Part shown: piece after piece, positions 43,403 to 55,194 of the stretch
Layout of the letters: the number at the start of each line of letters is the position of its first letter
Position numbering within the stretch: position 1 is the stretch's first letter
DNA from: Adiantum capillus-veneris
Taxonomy: Eukaryota; Streptophyta; Polypodiopsida; Polypodiales; Pteridaceae
Length of the DNA: 64,000 bases
Assembly: GCA_014529385.2 (NCBI GenBank)
Contig: CM043966.1
Coordinates: forward strand, 41,823,537 to 41,887,536
Reading direction: 5' to 3'
Position numbers and translations under genes: made by a program
The notes under the pieces: generated by a model
The model's input: the letters and a program-made list of their open reading frames with translations, nothing else
Database searches by the model: none
Told to the model about the DNA's origin: nothing

Positions 43403-43940
43403 ATGGCTATTTTGGATAGTGGAGTAGGCATAGCCATAGCAACCAAAGCTGTTTGGGAAGCATGGAGAAAGCCAGCAATTAGGAAAACAAGAATGAAACT
43501 ACAGTTGGTAGATGGGCACATAGAAAATGTGATAGTCACCTCCTCCGGGTTTGACTACCAACACACTTTTGCCATTGTAGACTTTGGCAAGAAATTGAAT
43601 TAGGAAATCATCTTGGAAGACCGTTCATGAGACAGATACAATTAATCCAAGATTGAGCAACAATTATCTCTACCTGAAACAAGTAGGAGCAATCACTAGA
43701 GTGAACTTGAAAGACCATTCTTACAAGGATGTAGGACACCAATATAGAAATTGGACTCTAAAACTTGTGCAAAAACTAAACTGCCAACTTGGGTACATAA
43801 AAATACTCCAATTTGAATGTGTGGTGCTTCTCAATTGGGAAGCTTAAAAAAAGAAGACTGCATTCTAGACAGAGATGTAAATGATGCAAATTACATTGCT
43901 AAAGCTGGAAGCCTGGCTGCCCTATATAATACCCGAAATA
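43403..43940 (+). pseudogene. Decayed protease of the Athila-like element
   Basis: MAILDSGVGIAIATKAVWEA carries the DSG active site of a retropepsin, followed by KLQLVDGHIENVIVTSSGFD and TFAIVDFGKKLN. After a stop the ILG-x-PF region is recognisable (EIILEDRS in place of ILGRPF). The fragment AKAGSLAALYNTRNSTLQAI near 43900 is the last coding piece. Confidence 0.7.
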
Positions 43941-43991
43941 GCACACTCCAAGCCATAAAACAGAATAATTGACAATATACCTGGAAAATCT

Positions 43992-44016
43992 TGTAGTACA
44001 TAATCGAAGCCGTTAG

Positions 44017-44099
<83 letters not shown>

Positions 44100-44412
44100 C
44101 AACAGGGCACGTGCAGGCGCACCTCCTAGAGCAGAGGGCTACGTTGACACGGAAAGAGAGAGAAGAGAGAAGAGGAGAATAACACAAACATTGGGTGCAA
44201 TCTCCCCCCATGCAAGAGTGAGCATTTTCCTCTTGCATGTATTTATTTATAGATTAGTGAATTCTCAAATGAATACATATTGACCGGCTGGACAATAATT
44301 GGCCATGGCTCATAAACAACACTTAAATGATAAAATATATTATCCTTTTGGATAACCCTTGGCCTTTTCCACCGGTCAACTGCATTAAATATCAAATATC
44401 AATTCCACTACA
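43992..44412 (-). mobile_element. Short LTR, 421 bases, with (GA)n tract
   Basis: On the minus strand it starts TGTAGTGGAATTG (44412) and ends GATTATGTACTACA (43992), so TGTAGT/ACTACA form an inverted terminal pair. Just upstream (44413-44420) is GAGAGGTA, a candidate polypurine tract, and AACTGAGGACAG lies further upstream at 44429-44440, as it also does ahead of the 3' LTR at 48576. It holds (GA)n at 44019-44097. It is either a 3' LTR whose element is gone or a solo LTR; no duplicated flank was found. Confidence 0.5.
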
Positions 44413-45823
44413 TACCTCTCGTTGGAAAGCAACTGTCCTCAGTTGCAAAGATAAGAATCTGCAAATCATACTTGTCAAAAACAATGATTAGTATTCTCTG
44501 TCAAAAACATATCGCATAGGAAAAGAAAAAATGATGAAAGTAAACAACATTGCTTATGCCTGCTGTCATCCACATACTACCTATTCTAGTTTCCCATACC
44601 ACTAGAATAAGCAGTATATGTTATACCCCGATGAATCAAGATATCATTGGTCACACTCATCGTTCAATAATCAATTCTCATCAGTCTCAAGTTCACTATA
44701 AATATTGTCGCAACAAAAAATCATCATATATACCCTTTTCAAATCCAAATCCAAATATCTATCAACATAAATCCAAATCCAAATATCCTTCATTTTGTAT
44801 ACGCAGGTAACAAAATCATACCAATTACAGTGGTGGCTAGCCACTGCAGTATGATTTTGTGATCGATGCTTCCTAAATCTGTGAATCTACACCAATAAGA
44901 CGTGCTGCCTAAATCAACAAATCTGCATTTCATATAAGTTTAAAAATCATGAATCTGTAATTTATCAATGTGCTTCCTAAATCGGAAAATCTGCACCAAG
45001 ATGAGTATCCACAAATTGTCTAAATCGGCGATTCTATGTGTACGTGACCAATGGACTAGACGAGGCATAAAAATATAACATTTATCACATGTGTGAGACC
45101 AATTTGGAGCATGGTTGAGTCTAGGAGGGTACTTACAAACTGTTGTTCACTATCCAGAACACCTTAGCTCACATGAGTAGCTGTATAGCTTAATGACAAA
45201 TGATCGTAATGAAAAATCCTTTAAATCAATGAGAAACCATGACCATAGTAGTGTGTCAGTATTCAGCTTAGACGACAATGTTGACAAATGAAATATGAAA
45301 AGAACACTACAGCTTTTAAAATGAGTTTGCACAATAAAGTAAGGAGATGACATATCTGACTGCCTCGCATTATGGCCTGCATAGGTTTTTTTTTTTTCTG
45401 TGAATCCGTCACTGAGCTAGAGAAATGTAACAGAAACAAACGAAGACCATGAAAAAATTAATTTGATTAAGGTCAATCAAGACAGAGACTTATATTGCCA
45501 AAAATAAAAAAAAATGTGCTAAAACTAATAAAGGTAATGGTGGTGACCAGTGATATGGAATTAGATCTTCATTGTTAAGTAATATGCAACAACAATTTGA
45601 CGGACATATGATGTAACATTGAAGAGAATTTGTAGAGCTACCAAAGCAAAAATCAAATTACATTATATCATTGCTAATGGGATAAACTTACATGATGGGG
45701 ATAATGGATCTTGCAAATAATGATGAGAGAGAAATTTCCTTGTTTATGCTTGATAATTGCTTAATAATTCAGGTAACATTCAATTGGGGTATTGGTAGCT
45801 AAAAGTGTATCTAGTCAGAGTTT
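44413..45823. other. Intergenic, one strong hairpin
   Basis: No gene seen. The phrase CTAAATC-GAAAATCTGCACC is loosely repeated between 44870 and 45030. A compound hairpin lies at 44810-44860. Confidence 0.4.
44810..44860. repeat. Compound perfect hairpin
   Basis: Outer arms ACAAAATCATAC (44810-44821) and GTATGATTTTGT (44849-44860), inner arms CAGTGG (44828-44833) and CCACTG (44841-44846) with a 7-base loop. Twelve and six perfect pairs. Confidence 0.8.
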
Positions 45824-46277
45824 GCATTATGTTAAATTTGGACTCACAAAGGGGCCCTTTAAGTAGTTTGACTTTAACTGTCTCTACCAAAACGGGCGCA
45901 TGGATAAATTTTTGCAAACAAACTCCAAAGTTGGCTGAGGTTTGACAGTTAGAATGTCCTCTTCAAGCTCTATCTGTTGATATATAACACGCCGTGAGAT
46001 TCCTCATATTTTAGAGGATTCTTTTTTTGATTCACTTAGATTCTGATAGAGTTGTCACATCATAGGTGAATCAAAAAAAGAATCTCCTAAAATATGAGGA
46101 ATCTCATGGCATGCTATATATCAATAGATAGAGCTTGAAGATGACATTTGAACTGTCAAACCTGTGTCAACTTTGGAGTTTGTTTGCAAAAATTTATCCA
46201 TGCGTCCATTTTGGTAGAGAGAGGTAAAGTCAAACTCCTTAAAGGGCCCCTTTGTGAGTCCAAATTTCACCTAATGC
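45824..46277. mobile_element. Fold-back element with two 212-base arms
   Basis: Arm 45824-46035 is the inverted copy of 46066-46277, with few mismatches and a 30-base loop. The arms start GCATTA and include GGACTCACAAAGGGGCCC, CAAACTCCAAAG and ATTCCTCATATTTTAG. This is the form of a hairpin MITE. No target duplication is clear at the ends (left flank CAGAGTTT, right flank ATATGGTC). A transcript would make a long double-stranded RNA. Confidence 0.85.
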
Positions 46278-46486
46278 ATATGGTCATCATTGCTATAATA
46301 TTAAGGCCTGGTGTATCGTGATGGTGAAAATGTTACCCTAGCATGTTATGATTATTCATGGTGGTTAGAAAGTATTAAAATAAACTAAGAGCCAGCAGGA
46401 CCCATGAGAAGCAAATTATTATAGAGAATGCCATAATAACAGTTTATAACATCAACATGGGAGGGAATCATTGTTTTTATTTTTAT

Positions 46487-46521
<35 letters not shown>

Positions 46522-47252
46522 ATATAAATAACTCTTTGTCAAAGCTTTTAGACAAATAATTGATTGTTTATATTGTAGTAGATCCTAAAGCCTAAAAAGT
46601 AACAACTGAATAACAATGATCACTGACTGCAATCCGTTGATATTTGTTGATAGACCAATTAAAAGGAAAGAGATAGAGAGAGAGAGCCCAAGAATTGGTG
46701 TACATATCCAGCAAAGCCTCAAAAGCACGATAGCCCATGGCTATCCCGCTCATTGTGTATGTGTGTGTATGGTTACATCAACAATGGATACCTTACTCTA
46801 ACTCGACATGATCACCATCTTCATCCTCTTTACCAGTCAAAGTTGCAACTAATCCCTTCGAATGTGACAGATACTACATATTTGGGTAACTAAGGCTATT
46901 TATATAAGACATATCATAATTTTACATGTAAAAGAAAATGGACAAATGACATAAAATTGACCGGCCTATTACCAATGTACAAGGAAGGTGTGCCTCATCT
47001 TAGCCTAAGGCCTGTTAAAAGAAAACGTAGTGTTGGCGATTGTATCAAGCCGAGGCAGGATTGGTCATGGTAAGCTTGGGATCTTGAATGAAGTTGGAGA
47101 TTCTAGGACAAGGATTGCAATGAAACTTGAGCAGACTTAAACAATGATTGTAAAAGAAGACAATTGTTTATGCTTGGCTTCTGGAAAGATTCTAGCTCCT
47201 ATCGAAAGGTATGCTTGTTGCAAAATTGCCTTAACACGGCAGATGAACAGAA
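46278..47252. other. Intergenic with short microsatellite
   Basis: (TA)n then (TG)n at about 46488-46525. No gene is supported; small ORFs have no motifs. Confidence 0.4.
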
Positions 47253-47852
47253 CTAATGTGCATATTCTGATGGTTTACCATCCACATTCAGACACTCAGA
47301 CCTGCACATAGGAGCGCCATCAAGGGTCTTGATAGCCTGCAAGACAACCCACCTCCTATCCAAGTGGCGAGAATGAGGAGGCAAATTCACCTCCTCCTGC
47401 AGAATGGCACGCCCATGAAGTAGGGCGTAGAAGTGGTGAAGAGATGCACACAATATGGTCTCCACTTTGTTCCTCAGGGGTGTCAAAGACCCCTTGGGCA
47501 ATGAAGGCATGCAACTGAACGATTGTCTTCCTTTCACATTGAAGTTCCTCTACGTCTAATAGGTTCACCATTAAAGGATAGAATTCATCCTTATGTGCAT
47601 GTTGTCTGACAAATTGCAAAATTTGGCTGTATGTGGCCATGCCAAATACGTAAAGACCCAAACGATAAGACTCAGCCCGAGTAATGCATTCCTTCAGCGT
47701 CCGCAGTACTATTGCACAAGGAATGCCAAACATGTGCCAGTTAAGCCCTTTTGGCTCCATGTACACTACATTATTGAAGTCACTATTGAATCCACTTCCA
47801 TGTGGACACCTGGTCGATAAGCAACTGCCAGTTTTAGTAAAGACACTATATC
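47253..47852 (-). pseudogene. Coding fragment interrupted by the chromovirus
   Basis: Minus-strand coding-like sequence from the LTR edge to a stop at 47253, in two frames that meet near 47480. Pieces: NVVYMEPKGLNWHMFGIPCA, ATYSQILQFVRQHAHKDEFY, LLDVEELQCERKTIVQLHAF, then NKVETILCASLHHFYALLHG and RWVVLQAIKTLDGAPMCRSE. The family is not recognised. It stops being coding at the chromovirus LTR (47853), and the sequence beyond the other LTR (57378-57476) is short before the next element begins, so upstream exons, if any, are gone or displaced. A longer open frame that runs through the CA tract of the LTR is an artefact. Confidence 0.4.
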
Positions 47853-47972
47853 TGTTGGGAGAAGAGGGGAAGATCGATCGCTTAAAATATTCAACATAAG
47901 CTTTCAAGCAATCACCATCAAACTGTCCACCTCTTCTTCCAATTTCCAAGCACACACACTCACCTAGACTAT

Positions 47973-48049
<77 letters not shown>

Positions 48050-48576
48050 AACATAGAATTGACATAGACAAGCTTGTAAGAGAGTGTAAGAGATGGAGAC
48101 TAGATTAGAGAGTACACAGCAAAATAACCATAGCTTAAGAGAGTAGAGAAGAGAATCTGTAAGAGAAAGGCCTAAATCTAGCCCCAAACTCCACGGCACC
48201 TCTCTTGTGGAGTTGGTATTTAATATATTACTTTGAGTTTTTGGTGCCAAAAATTGAGGCCCCTCTTTTACAACCACTTTACTTTTGCAAATGAGTGAAG
48301 CTCATTAGTTCTTGCATGACCCATAAGGGGAGTTCCCACTACAACTATTTACAGAGCCATAGTGGCTTATTGAAATGATGTTCTAAGATACTGTGCAAAT
48401 ATAAAATGGCCAAGAGTAATTGCCGTCGCCTCTTCATCAACTCCCCGCATTCCACTCTACAAAATCATCATCAACTCAATTAGTAAAATAAATAGACAGC
48501 ACATAATTAACCATTACGCCCAGCTATCCCAATTGCAGCTAACCACTACAACAAGAGGGTGCCCAGTCTCGTAACA
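47853..48576 (-). repeat. 3' LTR with long (CA)n tract
   Basis: On the minus strand TGTTACGAGACTGGG ... CTTCTCCCAACA. Contains (CA)n at 47973-48044 and ATATATTAAATA at about 48216-48227 as TATA box. GTGGGAGAGA (48586-48577) just upstream is the polypurine tract. Confidence 0.9.
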
Positions 48577-50883
48577 TCTCTCCCACTAGGGATAGAAACT
48601 GTCCTCAGTTGCTCAATAGAGAAATCAACTGGACCGTGAGTCATGGAAAGTGTGGAGAAGGTCGAAAAAGTTGCGACAAAACTTTTCAGGCATCCATTTG
48701 GCATCCTCTCTAGGGTGGCCCTTGAAAGTCAAAAGGTAATGGTTATAAACCATTCCAGTGCGTGTAGTGGTGGTCTCATGGTCAACAATTTTATCAGGGA
48801 TGAGTTGCTCTTCTTAGTGAATGACATAAAATGGTAACCATCTTTTTGCAACATTTTTCAGCCTACTCAACGTCCTCTTCCTCATATGTGTATATATTTT
48901 TCTACTCTATCAAGTTATCTAGAGTAAATTCCCCCTCTTCGTTTAACCTTTGTGGCGACACATACATTGTACTCTTCCCAAAAATGTCACCTTAGTCATA
49001 TATTTATATTACCACCCTTTTCTTTTTTGCTTTGTAAATAAAATTAAGCATACAATAACTAACTATCTATCCCCAAACTTTCTTACCTCTTGTGAATTAG
49101 TAGTAGAAAAATAATATATCCATCTTCCATCCCATATAGATAAATTACCATGGAAAATCAACTCTCCACTTGTCTTTACCAAAGATTATGGTCCATCTCT
49201 ACAAGTCTTCTATGCCCCCTACATAGGTGGCCCAATATCTCTTAAGAATATACATATAGTTTTTCTCCTTTCAAAAAGACTCAAATTGTATATTCTTTTC
49301 ACAAGCAAATAATATTGGGCCCTCCCCTATTTGTTCAAGTATCATACCCTTTTGAAAAAGCATGATTCCCCTTGGATGCATACAAGCAAAGGGCCCATAC
49401 AAGAAGACTTGGAAGCAAAAGGTTCCCTAGCCTAGTGTGGACCTTCCAAACCAAATTCCTTGGTGCATGGGCATGAAGAATAGTCCAAATTCATATCAAA
49501 CATGTTGAGAAGGTCAAAATTTCCTTTTGAAGTATGTCATTCCGAGCTACAGGTAAAAAGTTATGGTCAAAATAGTGTAAATCTGTCAGATTCGTAGCAA
49601 AAGGGAACTGTAAATCAAGTAAATCAAGAGGGTGAGATCTTATTTTTCCCCTACTCATCTTCTAGAAGATCAATGAGTGTTCAAGGTCACTTGCATGTGA
49701 TGGGACCAACCTAAAGATGCTTTCTAAATGCCAAGATAGACAAGTTGAGATACCCCGCAGGAGCCACCCGTAGGGTCTCATGGTGGGGCCCACCTACATT
49801 ATGCACCCCTATGGAGCCTTCACGGTCTAAAATGATATTTTTGGTGAATAAATAGTCCCTTTTATGTCCAATATTCAATGAGTGGTCAAAGGACACTTAA
49901 TTAGGGCTAATCACTCACCCTAATTAAGTGTAGCATAATCCCACTCCTACACAACTATAAATAGCCCCCCTTGGAGAGACTCAAGGACACACACCTATAT
50001 TTTCAACTTCATGTTGTTCTTGATAAATAGTAGAGAAACCCCCAACTCTCCCTCTTTCACATCCTCCCTCCTAACCCTCCTCTTTGGAGGAAGTGCAACT
50101 CTATCCTCCACTCTTTCTATTCTACAATCTCTTACATCCATCAACCCAATAAATCATTGTAGCACCTCAATAACTTGTAAATACATCATGATCTCTCTCA
50201 TGGTTATGTTAATGATCATTAAATCATCTTCAAACAATCAAGTGTCACAATTCGTGATGGTTAGCCAGCGTCTGTCTACCCCTTAAAAGGTGTGCGAGAA
50301 ATCAAGTAAGTGTTCTACTCTCAATTTACCATTGGTTTGTTTTCTCCACACTTATTCAATTAGTCTAAAGAAAATTCTCACTCCAACTCTCTTTTGCTTC
50401 ATTACATATGCATGTGGATACTCTCATGGTGATTTTATTTGTCACGGCATTGCATAGATGGAGATGAGCTCTCTATGCAAAGTGTGTCAGTTCGATGTAG
50501 TTGATTCTCTTGTGTGTTTGAGAGGCAGGTTTTGTGCGCATGATTTTTTTGATGAGTGCTTGAGAGAGGAGGAGTTTGGATGTATCATGGGTATTCTTAT
50601 GGGGAGAAGGTGAATGCTATTCCACAAATTGCATATTTACATTTGATGCACGACATTGGGTTGCATAATCGTTGATGGTGTCAAGTGTCCAAAGTGTACG
50701 TAGAGTAAGGGTTCTCAAAGTGTGTTGCGTGAGTGGGTGAGTGCAAATGTTATTTTGATTGGTTTCCTTCTCCACTCCCAAAAGAAGGTGGTGCCCCAAG
50801 TAGTGTGCGTACCTCTTTACGAACATTTTGTGAGGGTAGGCCCATTGGTTTGGTTTAGAGGCCCCATTTCAAAAAGCTCGCCC
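48577..50883 (-). other. Long 3' noncoding part of the chromovirus
   Basis: About 2.3 kb between the integrase stop and the 3' LTR, much longer than usual. Part of it may be a nested LTR: a plus-strand TATAAATA lies at 49956-49963, preceded by a stretch (49540-49570, GAGCTACAGGTAAAAAGTTATGG) and followed by short-leader style sequence, as in plant LTRs. I could not define ends or duplications for it. No chromodomain or other coding part was found here. Confidence 0.4.
49956..49963 (+). promoter_or_regulatory. Possible TATA box of a nested LTR
   Basis: TATAAATA in CACAACTATAAATAGCCCCC on the plus strand, opposite to the enclosing element. Confidence 0.35.
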
Positions 50884-52737
50884 TTATTGGTCTACAAGTG
50901 ATGGTGGGTCTTCATAAATGTGGTGTGTAGGTAGGGGTCCTCGAAATGGGCATAAAAGACTAATGTGAAAGGCATTGTGAATGTGCCAATGTGCAGGTAG
51001 GTCTAAACGAAAAGAAACATCATTAATGACAGCTGAAATTTTGAAAGGTCCATAAAAACGAGGAGCAAGCTTAACAAAGACATTAGTATCAACAGTTTTG
51101 ATCCTTCGTTTTTCGATGCGAAGTAAAACATGATCACCTTCTTTGAATTGGTGTGACTTGCGGTGCTTGTTAGCATGCTTGGTGTAAAGTTCTTGCGAGT
51201 GTTTAATGGTAGAATGCACACTTGCATAAATATCATGAAAGTCAGTAGTGAAATCATCAGCGGCAGGCACAACATTAGAAATACGTGAAGCAGGAGTAGG
51301 AAGTGAGTGACCATATACAATTTCAAATGGAGATTTACCCATGGCAGTGTGAGTGGTGTTGTTGTAGGCAAATTGCAAAATATCTAGGTAATCATCCCAT
51401 TTCTTAGGTTGAGAAGAAACATAAGCCTTTAACAAGTCAATAATAGTGTGGTTGGTGACTTCGGTTTGACCATTAGATTCAGGATGAAATGCAGAAGTGA
51501 AGTCAAGTGTAGTGCCAAGATTTTCAAATACAGTAGTCCAAAAAGCACTACAAAATTTTGAGTCTCGATCAGAAATAATCACTTTAGGCAAACCATGATG
51601 TGGAAAAACAGTCTTCAGAAACAAAAGTGCAGCTTGATGTGCTGTGAGTGTTTTCTTACATGGAACAAAGTACGCTTGTTTAGAGAAACGATCAATAATA
51701 GTCCATATCGTGTCATGTTTGTGTGTTGTGAGTGGGAAACCAGTAACAAAATCCATGGAAATATGTTCCCAAGGTCTTTCAGGAATGGGGAGAGGGTGTA
51801 AAAGTCCCAATTTCTTACCTGTAGCTGCTTTGATTTTTTGACAAATCAAACAAGTTGACAGATACTGTTTAACATCCATTCTCATATTAGGCCAATAGAA
51901 ATCACGACATAAATTTTGAAAAGTTGCAGCAAATCCTCTATGTTCAGCATAAGGTGGTTTGTGCAATTCTTTAATAATTAATGTACGAAAAGGTTTAGTC
52001 ACACACAATTTTTGTTTGAAATAAAGGAAGTTTTCTTGAATAGTGTATTCGAGAAATGTGTGTACAGAATTATCAAGCATGTGCAACCATGTCGTTTTGA
52101 AGTCATCATCATGTGCATAAGTGTCAGGCATAGTGTCAAAGGAAGTTCCCGTAATGGTTGATAGATGATTAAGTGAGGTTCTTCTACTCAAAGCATCAGC
52201 TACAACGTTTTCTTTACCAGGTTGGTATTGAATGTTGGGCTGGAAACTTTGAATAAAAGCGGCCCACTTAATATGTCTATCATCTATTAAGGGCTGAGAA
52301 AGTAAATATTTGATACTTTGTTGATCAGTTTTAATGATCAAGTCAGTACCCATTACATAGTGTTTCCAGATTTTCAATGCATGTACCACATCAGTCAACT
52401 CTTTATCATAAGTACTGAACTTTGTTTGAGATGGTTTGAATTTACGACTTTCGAAAGCAATTGGATGGTTATCTTGCATAAGGACTGCACCGATACCTTT
52501 TCCACTAGCATCAGTGACTACCACAAAGAATGGTCTTTCAAAATCAGGCAATTGCAATACAAGTGCATTAGTCAAAGCATGTTTAAGTGCATTGAATGAG
52601 CTTTCTTGCAAATCAGTCCATTCATAAGGCGTGTTTTTCTTCAATAAGAGAGTCAAATAATGTGCTTTGTAAGAAAAATTACGAACAAATTTCCTGTAAT
52701 AGCTACAAAGACCAATAAAAGATCGTAGCTCATGCAA
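50884..52737 (-). CDS. Chromovirus RNase H and integrase, open 617 codons
   Basis: RT connection (LRSFIGLCSYYRKFVRNFSY), RNase H with VVVTDASGKGIGAVL, the Glu in YDKELTDVVHALKI and ENVVADALSRR. Integrase zinc-binding part: HRGFAATFQNLCRDFYWPNM then CLICQKIK. Catalytic Asp in SMDFVTGFPL, second Asp in IISDRDSKFCSAFW, Glu in ESNGQTEVTNHT. C-terminal GPF segment ARFYGPFKISAVINDVSFRL and LPAHWHIHNAFHISLLCPFR. It stops after YEDPPSLVDQ, just where many chromoviruses continue into a chromodomain. This is the longest undamaged enzyme frame in the window. In the integrase all three catalytic residues and the visible zinc ligands are kept. Confidence 0.92.
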   Translation of the reverse strand: MHELRSFIGLCSYYRKFVRNFSYKAHYLTLLLKKNTPYEWTDLQESSFNALKHALTNALVLQLPDFERPFFVVVTDASGKGIGAVLMQDNHPIAFESRKFKPSQTKFSTYDKELTDVVHALKIWKHYVMGTDLIIKTDQQSIKYLLSQPLIDDRHIKWAAFIQSFQPNIQYQPGKENVVADALSRRTSLNHLSTITGTSFDTMPDTYAHDDDFKTTWLHMLDNSVHTFLEYTIQENFLYFKQKLCVTKPFRTLIIKELHKPPYAEHRGFAATFQNLCRDFYWPNMRMDVKQYLSTCLICQKIKAATGKKLGLLHPLPIPERPWEHISMDFVTGFPLTTHKHDTIWTIIDRFSKQAYFVPCKKTLTAHQAALLFLKTVFPHHGLPKVIISDRDSKFCSAFWTTVFENLGTTLDFTSAFHPESNGQTEVTNHTIIDLLKAYVSSQPKKWDDYLDILQFAYNNTTHTAMGKSPFEIVYGHSLPTPASRISNVVPAADDFTTDFHDIYASVHSTIKHSQELYTKHANKHRKSHQFKEGDHVLLRIEKRRIKTVDTNVFVKLAPRFYGPFKISAVINDVSFRLDLPAHWHIHNAFHISLLCPFRGPLPTHHIYEDPPSLVDQ

Positions 52738-52789
52738 GTTTTTGGGTCTAGGCCAGGATTGAATGGCTTCAATTTTCTTTGGATCGACA

Positions 52790-53258
52790 TGTATTCCCTT
52801 ACCGATACAATATGTCCCAAATATTCAATTTTAGATTGGAAAAATGAACTCTTTTCAGGATTCAAATACAAGTGATTTTGTGCAAGCAGATCAAATACAC
52901 GTGTTAAATGCTGCTTATGCTCTGCTTCAGATTTATTGAATACCAAAATGTCATCAAAAAATACAATCACAAAATCTTGATGGTCAATGAAAATGCGATT
53001 CATCATGCGTGTGAATGTAGCTGGTGCATTTGTCAAACCAAATGGCATGACAAGAAATTCATAGTGTCCAGTTTGTGTTCTGAAAGCAGTTTTGTAGACA
53101 TCATGTTCAAACATTTTGACTTGGTGATATCCTGATTTAAGGTCAATTTTGCTAAAGATGTGTGCCCCTTTCATTTTGTCTAATAGGTCATCCACTCTAG
53201 GAATTGGAAACCTATTCTTAATGGTGATCTTGTTTAAAGCTCGGTAGTCGATACACAT
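52790..53258 (-). pseudogene. Chromovirus reverse transcriptase
   Basis: MCIDYRALNKITIKNRFPIP, HIFSKIDLKSGYHQVKMFEH, FLVMPFGLTNAPATFTRMMN and active site VIVFFDDILVFNKS, then the thumb NPEKSSFFQSKIEYLGHIVS. All palm motifs are present, with FFDD at the active site. Frameshifts at both ends separate it from protease and from RNase H. Confidence 0.9.
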
Positions 53259-53917
53259 ACGAAAGGTTCCATTTTTTTCTTGACAAGAAGTACTGGAGCT
53301 CCGTATGGTGAACTACTAGGTCGGATTAGGCCTCGGTCAAGTGAATCAGTGATTTGAGTTTGTATTTCCCTGTGTGCAGTAGGATTTACATGATAAGGTT
53401 CTCTACAAGGAGGTTCACTACCCGGTATGATGTCAATTTTGTGGTCTTCGGGACGTGATGGTCGAATTCCAGGTCGCAGATCATGCATGAAACAATCTTT
53501 AAATTGTGAGAGAAATTCATCGTGTGTGGAATGATGTGAAGTTTCAGTTTCAGCAAAAATTTGATTTACCAATACTAGATATGTTTTCCCTTGTTTTCGA
53601 ATTGCTCGTTTGGCTTGAGTGTGAGAGAGAAGTGGAAATTTTTGTTGTACCAGTGTTGCTTGGATGGACAAAGTTTTATTATTATGAGTGAGAGACATTG
53701 TACGTGTTTTATAATTAATCAACGGGTCAAATTCATGACGAAATGGCATTCCTAAAATCATATCAAGACCATGCAATGGTGCTACCAAAAATGTACGTGC
53801 TTGTGTGAATTCACCAATGTAAACTTCAACAGTGACTTGAGTTTTACAATTAAAACATTGATTATTAAAAACAATTTTGACCTTATGAGGTAATGAAATT
53901 TCAGAGAGTGATATTTG
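53234..53917 (-). pseudogene. Chromovirus protease end and RT start
   Basis: Continues in the same frame after the TAG at 53918-53920. LVAPLHGLDMILGMPFRHEF is the ILG segment of retropepsin. HDLRPGIRPSRPEDHKIDII and EIQTQITDSLDRGLIRPSSS, YGAPVLLVKKK are the RT N-terminus. A frameshift near 53250 follows. Confidence 0.85.
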
Positions 53918-54877
53918 CTATGCCAATCGTGTGGAAATGAAATCATGGCTACTACCATCATCTAGTAGAACGGTGACATTTTCACCCTTAACAGTGCCTT
54001 GCACTTTAAACAAAGTGTGAGGAGATATAGGAGTACCTGAGGATGGATTGTCATCGTTATCATAATCAGGATCATATCCCTCACCGTAGTTAACTTCCAC
54101 TTCGTTGTCGTGAGTTATAGCATCTTCGATGAGGTTAAGAGTAGCTCCGTTGGGGCGGTTGTTGTTGAAGGGTTTTTGATTTGAATTTTTGTTGACTCCA
54201 TTGGAATGGCTATTGGATTGACCATTGCCCTTAGCATGACCATTTAGGCACTTGTCTGCATAGTGACCATATTGAAAGCATTTAAAACACTTCACCTTTT
54301 TGTTACCATTAGAATTTGGAGGGGAACGCTGGTTGAAAGGATGTTGGTTGCCTCGTTGTTGAGTGTTGTTGTGGTTGTTGCTTGTATGAGGTTGAGCAGT
54401 GGTAGGAGGATTGTCAAATCTTCGTCTTTTGAAAAAGGTACGACTTTGGTGTTTGCTTCTGTCAAAGTTAGGAGAAAAAGGAGGTCTCTTGTTGCGGTTA
54501 GTGTTAGCAGGTTGATCAGTGTGAGCTGAATGTCCACCTTTCTTCTTTTCTGCGTTGAGAGCCAAATTATTGACCTTTGATAGAGAATCTGGTTCGAACA
54601 TATCTACCTCAACACTAATTTGTAGTGCCAAGCCTGATATGTACTTTCGCTTCAATTTCCTGCGACTAACATGTTCAATAGCTTGCAATTGAATTAGACA
54701 ATTCCAAAAACGGTCAGTGTAACCCTGTACATTTTCATTTCTACCCTGTTGAATTAAATCCCATTGACGTCGTGCCTTAGCTTTGTACTTTGTGGACAAA
54801 AATTGGGGTAAAAACACTTTTTTAATGCATTCCATGTGCGTGGTCTTCTTCCATGTTGTTTGGTGGCGTTCCACCAC
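53918..54877 (-). pseudogene. Chromovirus gag end, zinc knuckle and protease start
   Basis: Gag capsid C-terminal part (RQWDLIQQGRNENVQGYTDR, LKRKYISGLALQISVEVDMF), a His/Asn-rich linker (NNHNNTQQRGNQHPFNQRSP), one CCHC knuckle CFKCFQYGHYADKC, and the retropepsin start VTVLLDDGSSHDFISTRL. The active-site triad is DGS where DSG/DTG is normal. Ends at TAG 53918-53920. Confidence 0.85.
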
Positions 54878-55194
54878 AATGCAGCGCTGCTAGTGAGATG
54901 ATTGGATGCACACTTTACCATTTCACGCTCGAGAAAGTCTTCATCATGAAAATAGTCATCTAGTTGACTAACCCATGCTAGAACCGTGCTAGCATCTTTA
55001 GTGCCATCAAATTCTTTGAAAGTGAAGGCTTTTCTGCTAATTTTGTTTTTCTTGGGTGTCGGTGCAGATTCGGTGCGTGTAGAATGCAATAATTTATCTT
55101 CAAGTTCTTGCCTTCGCATGCGTTCATATGTGAGTGACTGCTGCAAATTTTGAAGTTGCTCTGCAATCGTGGGGGCATGAGGAAGATGTGCCAT
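54754..55194 (-). pseudogene. Chromovirus gag N-terminus
   Basis: Starts MAHLPHAPTIAEQLQNLQQS with a coiled-coil-like stretch, then capsid: FKEFDGTKDASTVLAWVSQL, ALWWNATKQHGRRPRTWNAL. A frameshift near 54820 moves the capsid into the neighbouring frame at 54877. Confidence 0.85.

Larger units (their letters stand above)
38801..43985 (+). mobile_element. Decayed Athila-like gypsy element, 5' half
   Basis: Plus-strand remnant with a presumed 5' LTR ending ...GTGGCCGACA at 40020, an Asp-type primer site at 40024, a 1.5-kb leader with palindromic motifs, broken gag (41560-42770) and protease (43403-43940). Coding stops at about 43985, where another LTR is inserted or joined; RT onward is not present. 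The left end of the LTR was not found, so 38801 is approximate. Confidence 0.6.

Noticed and set aside
47853-48054. Start of a 232-codon frame running from the CA tract into 47356
   Set aside because: The upstream part is LTR sequence; only the part left of 47853 looks coding.
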